DNA from: Artemisia argyi
Taxonomy: Eukaryota; Streptophyta; Magnoliopsida; Asterales; Asteraceae
Reading direction: 5' to 3'
Length of the DNA stretch: 64,000 nucleotides
NCBI GenBank assembly: GCA_030686995.1
Contig: CM060692.1
Coordinates: forward strand, 128,045,796-128,109,795
Shown here: positions 53,367 to 64,000 of the stretch, one piece after another
Layout: the number at the start of each line of letters is the position of its first letter
How positions within the stretch are numbered: position 1 is the first letter of the stretch
The notes under the pieces: model-generated
The model's database searches: none
The model's input: only the letters and a program-made list of their open reading frames with translations
What the model was told of the DNA's origin: nothing
Program-made: the position numbers and the translations under genes

Positions 53367-54809
53367 TGATGCGTGGAATTGAACCCTGACAAAAGGTTTT
53401 ACCTCTCAAGGGATCTTGAGAAGCTTGCAATCCCCACCAGGCAGTGTACATGTTCGTTGTAGTATACTATAGTGACAAGTACCGGGGGATTGATCGTTCA
53501 ACTCAGGAATAGTGTTCGCTAGGATTAAAAAGTCTACTAAACTAGGTCTAAAGGTGAGGGATGATTCTTTTTGTATTTTTATATTTTTATAAAAGCAAGT
53601 AAAATCTCGGGTTTTGAAGGAGTGGGCGGAATTAGTTACTAGTCAACTAACCCAATTAACTAAAGATGCAATCAAAATAAAGTAAAATAAAATAAAACTA
53701 ATTTGTGGTGGAAACAATAATAAAAGAAAATGTGTTTACTTAGATTTCATTACACCCTAAATATATTTTACCGGTTGATTAGCTTGTTACAATTGCATGG
53801 ATGACGGGTTATATTCCTTAATATTAGTCGTAGGGCCGTGTACGAAATTCCCTAACTCTATAAGCTCCTACTTCACTCCTATGTTGAGCCGACTAAAAGC
53901 TCCTGACATGGGATCACTAGAATTCGCTTGTGCATTAAATATAACCATTAAATCGTAGTACACCTCCGATCATGTTTCTTAAGACGTTCAAGCAAATTAC
54001 CAATTAGAAGTCTGCAAGTTTTCTTAAGCCTAACATCGAATACAATCATCCACAACAATTATAAACAAACCATCAACCAATAATCAACATCTAGGTTTCA
54101 TTACATCTAAGCAAACACAAGAAAAACCTAGCCTAGCATGTTAAAAAGAAGACAAGCATAAGATGGAATCAAACAACACATAGACATATTGAATGATTAT
54201 TGGAAAACTTATCTTCAATTGAACATGGATGGAACAAGGGTTGAAACCCTTAATTCTACAGAAAATTCGTCTAGGGTTTGCACAAAGAAGTTCTCCAAAA
54301 GTTCCTTACTTAATGAATGAAAATCTGAAAACTATATATAGATTTTACACCTTGACGGCGTCACGTTATAGCTTGTGACGCCGTCAACTCGTCGCCAAGA
54401 TAAAATTCGTATTGCCTAGATCCACTTCTGGCGTCGTCATGTGTACTTTTACTGTGGGCCGTCACATGTATTTTGACCCTGACGGCCTTGGTGACGCTGT
54501 CAGGCCAAATTGCCTTGAAATTGTTCTGGGCTGTCATGTGTATTTTCCACATCCACCTCTTTTGCCAAGCTTGACGCCGTCACTTGTATGGTCTTGACGC
54601 CGTCAGGTACTGTTCCCAGTAAGGATTTTGAGACTTTGTCGTTTTCTTCACTTTTTCTCTCTAAAAACGTCCAAAATGCTTCCTTTTGTAAATTTCCTCT
54701 CAAAAGTACCAAAATGACAAAAGGAACGATTTAGGGTAATAATTGATCAAATAAACACGAATTCGGGCTTAAACGACCCCCCAAAAGCAGTACACTTTTT
54801 GCCTTATCA
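53367..54809 (-). repeat. 5' LTR of A2 (1443 bp)
   Basis: The LTR runs from TGATGCGTGG to GCCTTATCA. The primer site to its left (53344-53360) is badly eroded, with about 10 of 17 bases still matching tRNA-Asp. A tRNA-Asp 5'-half match is at 53454-53466. The promoter part lies at 54332-54605. Confidence 0.85.
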
Positions 54810-55927
54810 TGAACCTACGAAGATGCAAGTGTCATTAAGTACCTCTACGAAGATGCAAGTGACATCTAGCGGGATGCGGCATGGACAGATCTTACACCCC
54901 CTCTAACTCCTTCAAGTATATTGCATCGGTAGGTGGTCCTAGGGTTAATTCGCACATGTATGGTGATATTGCTATCACAAGTCCCATCCCCATCGGCTTG
55001 GGTCCTAGGGTTAATTCACCATGCCTAAAAATAACTACCAATGCTCAACACTACCACAACTAGAGTGTCCTAAGACTGGCCATGAAAGTATACAAACAAT
55101 ACGACAATGGATGCATAGAAAACTAAATCATAACAATAACAATTTCATAACTAGGCTAACACCAAGAGGTGATTAGCCACTCATATTCATAGTTGCAGTA
55201 AAACAAGAGTTTAAGATAACAAATGTGAACATGAATCGAATACAAATCAAAGGAATGGATAAACTTATGATTGGTGAGTGAATTCTCCCTTGGAAATGAC
55301 TCGTATGTGGATTGAACTTCTTTCCTCCTGCTCCCTGAGTTTCTCCCCACTTCTGTGTTGTAGAATGTGATAATAAACTCGAAATTAAGGCTGGTATTTA
55401 TAGGCACGACTTTGCTATGGCGTAGCTGAATGAGAGGCTACACCGTAGCCTTTATAAATATTAACTACGCCGTAGCTTGATCAAGTGCTATAAGCATAGT
55501 TTCTTCCTTGGATGCTTCTAAGGCATAGTTATATGGGAAACTATGCCGTAACTTCTTCTTTGGTCACGTGAGTTCTTTACTGCCTTAATTTGGGGTCTAC
55601 GCCGTAGTTGGAGAGTAGCTACTCCGTAGAGCCCTTTAGTATATCATTACGCCGTAGTCATGGATTGAGCTATGCCATAGTCTTCATAAGTGCTTGCTAC
55701 GGCGCAGGTAGATGATATCTTTATGCCGTAGTTAGTGCAAAATCCGTATACTTCATATATTTACTCTTTAGTCCTTCCATTTCCGCGTTTCTTCGTTCCT
55801 TTACTCATCTTTGCTCTGAAAACAGAATATAAACAAATAAGAGTATATATCCTAACATATGAATACAAAAGATGAGTATTTAAGGGGGAAATTAACACTT
55901 AAATCATGGACATATTTGATGTTATCA
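54810..55927 (-). repeat. 5' LTR of B, right part (U3 side)
   Basis: The B LTR resumes after the A2 target duplication. It includes a 17-base direct repeat (CTACGAAGATGCAAGTG near 54815 and 54843), the TATA box (55395-55402) and the CTACG palindrome array. It ends GTTATCA at 55927. The stretch 55171-55927 aligns with 7545-8302. Confidence 0.8.
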
Positions 55928-58017
55928 TGGTAATAAGGGTATAAACAATAATACAGTTCTACTAGAACTGCACAACAAATTGGAGTATCTGAGAGGATGA
56001 ACAGGACCCTTATTGAGGCAGCTAGGACTATGCTAGCAGACTCGCTCTTACCAACCACCTTTTGGGCTGAAGCAATCAATACTGCTTGCTACATTTTTAA
56101 TAGGGTTAGAGTAACCAAACCTCAGAACAAAACTCCTTATGAGCTTATATTTGTCAATAAATCTGAAATTAGTTACCTAAGACCTTTTGGGTGCCATGTT
56201 ACCATTCTGGATACCCTTAGTATGCTTGGAAAGTTTGATGGAAAGTCTGATGAAGGTTTCTTGGTGGGTTATTCACTAACTAGTAGAGCCTATAGGGTAT
56301 ATAATTTAGTTACAAAAATGGTAGTGGAAACTTTCCATGTTGATTTTCTTGAGGAAAAACCTAATGTGCAGGGAATAGGTTATAGGTAGATGTTTGATAT
56401 TGATTTTCTCGCTGATCTATGAACTATATTCCTGTCTCTTTGGAAAATCAAGCTAACCCTAATCCAGGTTCCACAGAAGAAACTAACAATGCAGGTACCC
56501 CGAACACTTCCAATGATAATGAGTAAGAAGATGAAGTTAAGGAGCTCATTATTGTACCTACTAAAATTCAGCATTGTGCACATGGAACCAAGACACCTTC
56601 CATGAAACAAGAGACTATTGCAAAGCCTAAAGAACAAGACATAAAGGCTTCTTCTATAATTGTTTCAGAAGATATTCAAGCCTTCAGAAAAGAAGTAGAT
56701 GCTCTTGCTCAAAAGCATCTGGGAGCAGTACTTGAAAACAATGCTACTAGTATTAACCCTGTTAATACTGTTAGTTAACCTGAAGAGCTTGATCCATCCC
56801 CATATGCTGAGTTTGATGACTCAATCTTACCAGAGCCTGACATCACTAATACACCTGATGAAGGGATTTTTACTAAAGCTTCTTATGATCAAGAATGTGT
56901 GATCACAGATTTCAACAACCTATCAACAGAGGTTGATGTGAGTTCTCTTCCTACACTCAGGATTCATAACATTTACCCTAAGAGTAAAATTCTTGGTGAT
57001 CCCAAGTCCAATTTTCAGACAAGGAAACAAGTACAGCAACTAAAGGGAGTTCATGAGTTCATAAGTTTTATGCAGAAATAGCAAAGGACAAATCACAAAG
57101 ATCAACAACATTATCTGTTTGCTTGTTTTCTCTCTCAAAAGGAGCTAACCAAAGTTTCTGAAGCCTTAGAAGAAGAAAGTTGGGTAGAGGCTATGCAAGA
57201 GGAATTATTGCAATTCAAGTTGCAAAAGGTTTGGGTTCTAGCAGATCTACCTAATTGGGCTAAATTCATTGGCACAAAGTGGGTATTCAGAAATAAAAAA
57301 GATAAGAAAGGTGTAGTTGTCAGAAATAAAGCTATATTGGTAGCTCAAGACAAGAGGAAGGTATAGATTATGATGAGGTTTTTGCACCTGTAGCTAGGAT
57401 TGAAGCTATTAGATTATTCTTGGTTTTTGCATCTTACATGTGGTTTACAGTCTATCAAATGGATGTCAAAAGTGCCTTTCTTTATGGCACTATTGAAGAG
57501 ACAGTGTATGTTCATCAACCTCTTGGTTTTGTTGATCCTGCTCATCCCAACAAGGTCTACAAAATAATCAAAGCTCTCTATGGGTTACATCAAGCTCCCA
57601 GAGCTTGGTATGCCACCCTCTCCTCATTTCTTGAAGAACATGGTTACATAAGAGGAGTCATTGACAAGACCTTGGTTATTAAAAGGGACAAAAAGGATAT
57701 CATTCTTGTGCAAGTATATGTTGATTTGGCTCAACAAAGGCATCTTGGTGTCAAGACTTTGAAGCTTTGATGCAAAGCAAATTTCAGATGAGTTGTATAG
57801 GAGAACTCACATTCTTTCTTGGATTGAAAGTCAAACAAAAGGCTGATGGAATTTTTATTTCCCAAGATAAATATGTTGCTGACATGTTAAAGAAGTTTGA
57901 TCTTGCAAATGTCAAGACTGCAGTCACTCCAATGGAGAACAGAGTACCATTGACAAAGGATGCAGAGGCTGAGGATGTGGATGTTCACTTATACAGATCC
58001 ATGATTGGATCCCTTAT
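55928..58017 (+). pseudogene. Element G: Ty1/copia integrase-RT fragment
   Basis: This plus-strand copia pol is cut on the left by B and on the right by H. At 55928-56389 the integrase reads S-E-R-M-N-R-T-L-I-E-A-A-R-T-M-L and A-x-N-T-A-C-Y, L-R-P-F-G-C-H-V-T, G-K-F-D-G-K-S-D-E-G-F. A degraded linker follows (56390-57150, many stops). RT begins near 57160 (E-E-S-W-V-E-A-M-Q-E-E) and has [23 protein letters not shown] and Q-V-Y-V-D, but the second Asp of Y-V-D-D is lost in a deletion and frameshift near 57725. The frame resumes as C-I-G-E-L-T-F-F-L-G-L to R-S-M-I-G-S-L at 58017. No LTR of G is in the window. Lineage not assigned. Confidence 0.85.
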
Positions 58018-59022
58018 TGTAACAACCGTGGTTTTGGCTGGTCAGTTTGACTGATAGTCTTGACTCCGTTGACGTTTGTTTGGTGTGTCCTAGGTGTTTG
58101 AAGTGATATAGATGAGTTTTAGCACTAAATCCCTTTGCGTAAATGGTTTTATTGTGATTTGGAAAGTTTGGAATTTGGGAAAGTTCATTTTGATCACCTT
58201 TGTGGTGTAAAAATGACTTGTGTAGTTTTGGTGTTTTTGTGTTTCTGAGTTCATAGTCCCATATTTTTACCTTGTTTTAAACTTGGGATGGGAATGATGC
58301 TTGTCTTAAATGATTTAAATTACTGTGATTATGTGTATGTGTGTTAAAGAGCTCGGACTTTTAATGTTATCGTATTTATGCTATATGTGAACGGTAATGA
58401 TATGATGTGTGATTCTGTGTGGTCCAATTGGGAGGGTGCTTACCCTGTTGCTCGTGCATACGACCTAATTGGAGAGTAGCAACCCTACTCACTTTTATTC
58501 TGTGTGGTCCGATCGGAGGGTATTAATTTACCCATTTTTTTTTTTGGAGCAGGGGTTACGTTCCGGCCCGGTATGTTGTGAATTTGGATCGGTGGGCACC
58601 TTCCGCCCAATGGTTGCCTTATGTGTGATGTTGCCTTGTGAATGCGTGTAGCTTGTATGATAACTATAATTATTTGTCCAGCTATGTTTTATAATCACAG
58701 TGATTTTGGTTACCTAGTGTGTATGAGTCTTAAACCTATGAATCTCACCAACATTATGTTGACGTTTTAAGCATCATTTTCAGGTGAGCATTCTAAGGCT
58801 ATGATAGAAGGAAGTGATTAGACGAGACCTTAGTTTCATTGGAAGTGGTTTATCTGTGCATTTGGAGTTTATCATGTTGTTATCTTTCGGGTATTGTTAT
58901 GACACTTTGTGTCTATACTTTGCTCTATTTTATGCATTTAGTTATTCTCTATATAGACACCATGTGTTGTGATGATATCCATGAAGTTACACCGCGCGTT
59001 TCCACCGTGGCGGGGTGTGACA
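58018..59022 (+). repeat. 5' LTR of H (1005 bp)
   Basis: TGTAACAACCGTGG to GCGGGGTGTGACA. The end style (TGT...ACA, GGGGTGTGACA) matches C and D, so H belongs to the same broad group. The primer site follows at once. Confidence 0.8.
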
Positions 59023-59025
59023 GAT

Positions 59026-59038
59026 TGGTATCAGAGCC
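59026..59038 (+). other. Primer-binding site of H (tRNA-iMet)
   Basis: TGGTATCAGAGCC, complement of the initiator tRNA-Met 3' end, three bases after the LTR. Confidence 0.85.
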
Positions 59039-60994
59039 TTGGTTATAGAGAATTAGGTGGTTGAACCTAGACTATAACTTGGGAGTCCGTCATATAGTTG
59101 CATTTAGGATCTATGTGTAAGTATAGTATTTTATATTTCTATTTTCCTATATCTATGAGATGTTTTATTGAGTTTCGGACGTCTATTCTATCCCCTATAC
59201 GTAGTATTGTATATATCGACTTTATTATATCGTCTTTCGCGCGTAAAATGCTTTGTTGGACTACCGTTGTCGCTATCGGATGCGAGAGAAGTGGTAGGAT
59301 GAATCAGACTAACCGCAGAATCCGAGTTCCCGATAGCATGTATCCATGTTCGGACAAGAAGAGGACGTTTATGGGAAACGTTGGTGGAGAAGAAGTGGAG
59401 AGGTTTGGAACCACGATGACTTCTGGGGATGGAGCCATTACCAAATACCCTTGGTAGTGTCCTCACTTCACATAGGAAGGAGATGTGGTTTAGTCTAAAT
59501 CTCGTGATTTGTATGCGCTTGTGAATCATGTGGAATTGGAAGAAAATAATAGAAATGGTTTTGCATGTTGTCGACTACCTCAACATGTAGAAAACATGAA
59601 TGGGTGGTTGAGTAAAGATGAAAGGGAGTTAGGATGGAATGGTGTGGATTCGGATCTAGAGTCCAAAGCGAGTAGTAAGTTGAATTGATCTGAGTGGGGA
59701 GATAAGTGCGAGAGTGGAGTTGAGCCATTATGCGGCGTCTTTTGTTTTGTGTTATGTTTTGGAATTCGTATATTGTCTTTTTCCGTCTAGAGCCATGTTG
59801 GAGCGTGATTACTCTTGGATATTTGATCGACCCTATCCAAGTGATTTTGATTATAGAGTTTACGTGATCAATGGAAATTGTTCCATGCGAGATGATTGTT
59901 TGCGACGTCTTTTGTTTTTGTTTGCATGATGTGTTATCATAAGAGGGCATACATTTGTGAACGGGGGCATAGATAATTATGGTGGCCAACATAATTATAC
60001 ATGCGTCACAACACAAGTGGACTTTCAAGTATGATAGCATGGATTGCATGATGTATTAGGTTATGTGGTATATGTGCGTTATCATTGAGATGTGTGGTTT
60101 TGGAAGTAAGTATGCGTGTGGAATAGGCTTATAACTATGGTGGCGAACATAATTATAAGAGTATCACACACGTAGGCTTGTGACCATTATTGTATTGATT
60201 GATGTTTGTTGTTATATGTTGTGGTAGATGGTATGTGATATCATGTTGGTGATGGTTGTATCGTTAGAGAAGTATTCTCTTAACCGTTCGGGCAGTCGTT
60301 ATACGTTGGGGTGTGTAGGTGCTAAGATTCCATCCTACCTATCATATGTTGATACCTCGATTATCAGTGGATGGTATATTGTGATATTTAAGATGGTTCG
60401 TTTGCTAGATACTCCGTTATACCTAATTCTTTTGTTGGCATTCCCATTCGTACCATGATGGTACAGATGCCATATTCCTTCTATTTGACGTTGTGATAGG
60501 TGTTGGGTAATCGAATTCGTTTTGTTGGATACTGGTTCGTTTCTTTGGTTATTCCATACATTCATTCCTCGGATGAATGTTATACTATTCTTCGAGTATT
60601 GCTAGTTCGTGTCGAGTTGGTGTGGATATTTGATCCCTCACTTGCACACCAATTGGATTTCATGACATGTTTTATGACCTGTTAGTATCGGTGTTTTTTC
60701 TATTATTTTGGTTTGATCGTTGTACGAATGAGTCTTTGCGTTTTTCGCTTGGTTTGCAATGTATTTGCGTGAGTGTTCACTGGTATGAGTTCGTTTGATA
60801 ATTATTTTGATTACGTGATTCCTCCATATCTTTCGCATTCGTATAAGGGGTTGAGTTAAAGTCCTTATGGTATTTTAAAATTCATTTTGGGTATTTCAAG
60901 GTCATTCGTTGGGAACTATTAATTTTATGGTGAAAATGAAGTGTGAAAAAAAATAATAAAAAAAAATAGTTTATGTTGATGTTTTACAAAAAAT

Positions 60995-61070
<76 letters not shown>

Positions 61071-61530
61071 ATAAGTTTAAGATATGTCTTGTTAAAAACG
61101 GTGTTCATTTGTTTTTGGGAAGGTCGAGTACGGGAATAAGAACTGTCTATGGTTCTCATTTACCAAACTTGTATTGTATTTGGTTTATCGAGTGTTTTTT
61201 TCGTTGAGGTACGCTTGTGGATGTTTTATGGGTACGTGTATTTTATATGTTCCTTGTATGGGTTTTCATGAACATTTTATCCGTGTCTACTTTTGTTGGG
61301 GGGAAAATTCTCATTGTGTTTTTCTAGCTTTGATGTTGATGTTCGTTACTTCACTAGTCGGTAATTTGTGCCCTTTTTGAGTTTGTTGATATACGTTTTA
61401 CTTCGACCGGTTTCATGGTTCGCGTCGTTTACTTAGGATAGATTGTCGTTTTGATTATCAATTTATTCGTTAAAGAAGAAGAGGATGTTGCCAAGTGTCC
61501 AAGTGAGAAGTTCAGCTTCAAGATGTACGT
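59039..61530 (+). other. H internal region without recognisable gene
   Basis: About 2.5 kb. The open frame at 59098-59457 has no domain I recognise. A TA dinucleotide run of 33 units lies at 60999-61064. The stretch should hold gag, protease and RT, but I cannot read them. Confidence 0.5.
60999..61064. repeat. (TA)33 microsatellite
   Basis: Sixty-six bases of uninterrupted TA. Such runs vary in length between individuals and are prone to assembly error. Confidence 0.95.
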
Positions 61531-61810
61531 TCTTCAGGCATCGCGGAGGTAAAAGAACCATATGAGGAACAATGTGATATGTGACTTAGAGTTGGGGAGT
61601 AGAACTTGGAGATGATATTGGTATGGAGCAGAAAGTGTTATCTACACAGATCATAAGAATCTTTAGCATATATTTGACAAGAGGCTAATATATGTAGAAG
61701 AGAAGTTGGGTGTGGAATTTCTCAGTGACTACGATTGTTTTATTCGCCACCGTCGAGGAAGGGCGGATATCATGGTAAGAGCGCTGAGCGGGAGTGAACG
61801 AGTGAAACTT
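61531..61810 (+). pseudogene. H RNase H remnant
   Basis: Broken plus-strand pieces read D-L-E-L, Y-T-D-H-K-N-L (near 61645), F-L-S-D-Y-D-C and a damaged G-R-A-D...A-L-S-G, in the order found in Ty3/gypsy RNase H. Stops and indels occur throughout. Confidence 0.7.
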
Positions 61811-62299
61811 AGATGTTTGTGAGCAATGATTATGATAATTCAGTTCGGAGTTAAGAGGATGATATTGACAGACTAGAGAGAGAGGTTCAAGGATGAGAAC
61901 ATGTAAGAAGAATGATTACTTGGTTTAGACCGGTAAATGGAAAAGAATGAAGATGGACGATTGTACTTTGCGGACCCGCTAATGATTTCATGGAGAGGAA
62001 ACTTAAGGACATCGATCATGCAAGGTATAAGATACATCCGAGAATGGATAAGACGTATTATTACCTTAGCAAGTGGTTGATACATTTGAAGGTGAGTGTT
62101 GATGTCAACGATTATTATGGTGATGCAACGGTCAGAGATACTTGGAGATTTTGTTGAGAAGGAATTGGTGAGACATTTCATTTGATGAGTTGGTAGAGAG
62201 ACATGGGGTGTCGCATCAATCAGCTTATATCACGATGAAATACTTAGTCCGCGAATGTGGTAAATGTTTTATGGAGCCTTGAGATAGCGTATGAAGATG

Positions 62300-62817
62300 A
62301 GTACCACTTATCGTTCTTAAATGAGTGAACTAAGTGAGCGTACAAATCAGGAGATGGATGGTGAGCTGAGAGCATGGGTGTGTTTGATTTTGGAGGAAGC
62401 TGGGGTATACATTTATCCTTAGCTGAGTTCTCCTATATCAACAATTATCATTCTAGTATTGAGTATGTGTCGTGTGAAAAGTTGTATGGAAGGTAATGTA
62501 GGTCACCTGTTCTATGGGCAAAGGTTGGAACATGCCAACTAATTGGTCCTGAACTAGAACAAGAGACTACGAATAAGGTTTTCCGATTAAGGAAAGACTT
62601 AAGGCAGCAAGAGATTGCCAAAAGAGTTACGCGGATTATTTCCGTAAGCCCTTTGAGTTTGGTGTTGGTGATATTGTGAGGTTAAAAGTATCTCCTTGGA
62701 AGGGTGTTGTGCATTTTGGTAAGAAAGGCAAGCTAGCACCGAGATACGTAGGACCATTTGAGATTTACGGAAAGGATTGGATTTGAGACATATCGGTTGA
62801 ATTTGTCTGAGGAGTGA
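62300..62817 (+). pseudogene. H integrase C-terminal remnant
   Basis: The pieces L-A-E-F-S-Y-I-N-N-Y-H-S-S-I-E, L-Y-G-R (stop) C-R-S-P-V-L-W-A-K-V-G and L-I-G-P-E-L correspond to the end of the integrase core. They are followed in another frame by D-Y-F-R-K-P-F-E-F-G-V-G-D and V-S-P-W-K-G-V, then P-R-Y-V-G-P-F. Frameshifts lie between. The C2 LTR interrupts at 62818. Confidence 0.75.
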
Positions 62818-64000
62818 TGTTTCACCCCAACCCAACAAGGGTCTAAAGTGTAACATTATGGTGTCATTTCAGAACATAAAGCGCAAGCGGAAGACTTAAC
62901 GAAATAAATTACAAGTCTTGAGACCAAAAGGACTAATAAAACAATTACTGTCAAAGCCAACTTCTAAAAGAAAAAGAAATGATCAACATAAATCTAAAAT
63001 AAAATCCATGAAGACTAAGTTACGGTTGGTCTACTAAAAAGCTCCTACTCTCATCACTCAATCCCAGCCTCCAACTTGATACCTGCCGCAGGGAAAAGAA
63101 AATGCGGCTGAGCTAACGCTCAGTGAATAGATATAAACATATGAAAGATAACAAAATATAAACGAATAAATAAACAATCCAATGTGAACCTGCTGAGAGT
63201 AAAGGTCATAAAGAATGTGAAGGGTCTTATGAAAATGGCAATCAAGGAATAATGCAGAAGTAGTAAAAGGGATAGTAACGGAAGTACTCAAGTACCAAAA
63301 TAATCAATCAAACATTTCATTTCACAAATCATTATATCGTCAATTCCTTTATTGTACATGGAGTTGCAGACTCCAATGTACCAGATTGTGATGGGGTGTA
63401 GGGTCACACACCTACCAATCACCAGATATCATTACACATTACCTAGGATGCATCCATACGTTTCCCTGCAAAACACAATACATATGCAAGTACGAGACTA
63501 TACATACATATACAGAATGGTCATATGCACCATAATCATTCAACAGAAGGGAACGCAGTGGATCAATCACACCTCCATAGAAAGTGTCACGCCATTGGTG
63601 CCTTAATGACATGGCCATGTTACCTTTATGGCTAGGAATAATACCTTGGGCAATGGGTCAATTCAAACGGATCATAACAATGGGATCATATCAGATGGAT
63701 CATAACAAAAGAATCATATCAATGGTTCAAATCAAAGGGTTCATATCATAACAACGGATCAAAGTCAAGAAATACGAATCATGAGAAGCCTTTACTGATA
63801 GAAGGTAGAATATATGTACCAATACGAAACAAACAATAACAATAGTACATAGAATCAAAACCCTTACTGAGAAAGGGTAGAGTATCCGTACCAATATGAA
63901 ATGAAATGAAATAATGTCTAAAAGTAAGACTAAATATCTGTACCAATACGAAATGCAAATGAAATAATGTCTAAAAGTAAGACTGAATATCCGTACCTTA
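62818..64000 (-). repeat. Element C2: inverted partial LTR of the C family
   Basis: From TGTTTCACCCC the sequence is the reverse complement of the end of the C LTR. Matches include the AATGTTACACTTTAG end, the AGCTCAGCCGCAT...CTGCGGCAG block (about 63080-63115 here, about 29430-29452 in C) and the CCTAGG / CACCAGTG region. It is a diverged relative, not a recent copy. It runs off the right edge; the expected target duplication is AGTGA (62813-62817). Whether it is a solo LTR or part of a full element cannot be seen. Confidence 0.8.
63911..64000. repeat. 53-bp tandem repeat at the right edge
   Basis: ATAATGTCTAAAAGTAAGAC begins at 63911 and again at 63964, with flanking GTACC blocks. A looser related unit lies just upstream (63860-63900). 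It sits within the C2 LTR where C has a single copy of similar sequence. Confidence 0.7.

Larger units (their letters stand above)
14181..54809 (-). mobile_element. Element A2: gag-protease element split by C and E
   Basis: This minus-strand element of the A family is about 7.4 kb once C and E are subtracted. The 3' LTR is 14181-15269 and the 5' LTR 53367-54809. Target duplications are TGAAA (14176-14180) and TGAAC (54810-54814), one mismatch. The internal parts are 15270-19318, 29731-30212 and 53023-53366. It encodes gag and a degraded protease; 2.4 kb between protease and 3' LTR hold no pol. C entered gag at ACTTA and E entered gag at GCAAG, both with perfect 5-bp duplications. It is itself inserted in the B 5' LTR. 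Confidence 0.9.
7545..55927 (-). mobile_element. Element B: gag-protease retrotransposon, split by A1 and A2
   Basis: This minus-strand LTR element lies in three places: 7545-8302 (rest of the 3' LTR after A1 insertion), 8303-13740 (complete internal region), and the 5' LTR in two parts (13741-14180 and 54810-55927) separated by A2. Internally it has a polypurine tract, 2.2 kb of non-coding DNA, an unknown duplicated-domain frame, protease and gag, and a tRNA-Asp primer site (13722-13738). I find no reverse transcriptase, RNase H or integrase, although both ends of the internal region are present. It is therefore a gag-protease element that must use enzymes from elsewhere. It is inserted in the integrase of copia element G (junction 55927/55928). 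Confidence 0.8.
58018..62817 (+). mobile_element. Element H: decayed Ty3/gypsy element
   Basis: This plus-strand element inserts in the tail of G (left flank CTTAT) and has a 5' LTR, a tRNA-iMet primer site and a shrunken, stop-ridden internal region. Its right part is lost to insertion C2 at 62818 and the window edge. Only RNase H and integrase remnants are readable. Gag and most of RT are missing or beyond recognition, and the internal part is only 3.8 kb. Confidence 0.8.

Noticed and set aside
59098..59457. A 119-aa host or gag gene in element H
   Set aside because: No recognisable motif; the opposite strand is equally open, and the neighbourhood is decayed retrotransposon.

Overview
This is plant nuclear DNA made almost entirely of LTR retrotransposons inserted into one another. 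I found no host gene, no complete tRNA or rRNA gene and no CRISPR array. The gag, protease and integrase types, the tRNA-Asp and tRNA-iMet primer sites and the AT-rich non-coding filler point to a eudicot. An extra coiled-coil ORF with a G-E-S-S-R-A-A-A-A-R motif upstream of gag in the youngest element, and the style of the gag-protease genes, resemble predicted retrotransposon proteins I remember from Asteraceae. That family assignment is inference.

Layout (names are mine). G is a Ty1/copia element (+ strand) and the oldest substrate; only 55928-58017 is in the window. B (minus) sits in the G integrase: its 3' LTR is 7545-8302, its internal region 8303-13740, and its 5' LTR is split into 13741-14180 and 54810-55927. 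A1 (minus, 4210-7544) sits in the B 3' LTR. F (minus, 1-4209, running off the left edge) sits in the A1 protease. A2 (minus, 14181-54809) splits the B 5' LTR. The A2 gag is broken twice: by C (+, 19319-29725, target duplication ACTTA) and by E (minus, 30213-53017, target duplication GCAAG). D (+, 36602-48828, target duplication CTTTG) sits in the E pol. H (+, from 58018) cuts the tail of G and is itself cut by C2, an inverted LTR of the C family, from 62818 to the right edge. The deepest stack is G > B > A2 > E > D.

The elements differ in age and type. D is a nearly intact chromovirus-like Ty3/gypsy element: its LTRs differ by about nine substitutions in 3 kb, and a single in-frame TAG cuts its polyprotein. 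E is a Tat-lineage element with gag, protease, RT, RNase H and integrase on the minus strand and an antisense, intron-containing extra gene on the plus strand. C and H are decayed Ty3/gypsy elements with tRNA-iMet primer sites. A2 and B carry gag and protease but show no reverse transcriptase or integrase, so they look non-autonomous. In place of pol, B carries an unrecognised reading frame with two copies of a domain of about 70 residues.

The most interesting signals are in the A, B and F families. Their primer site matches tRNA-Asp, and about 80 nt into the adjacent LTR lies a second segment complementary to the 5' half of the same tRNA. A and B share a hairpin / AATAAA / GGGAG-CAACC block 12-14 nt after the last stop codon. 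Each also has a private palindrome array just upstream of its TATA box (TGACGCCGTCA in A, CTACGCCGTAG in B), and the same palindrome recurs inside the element.
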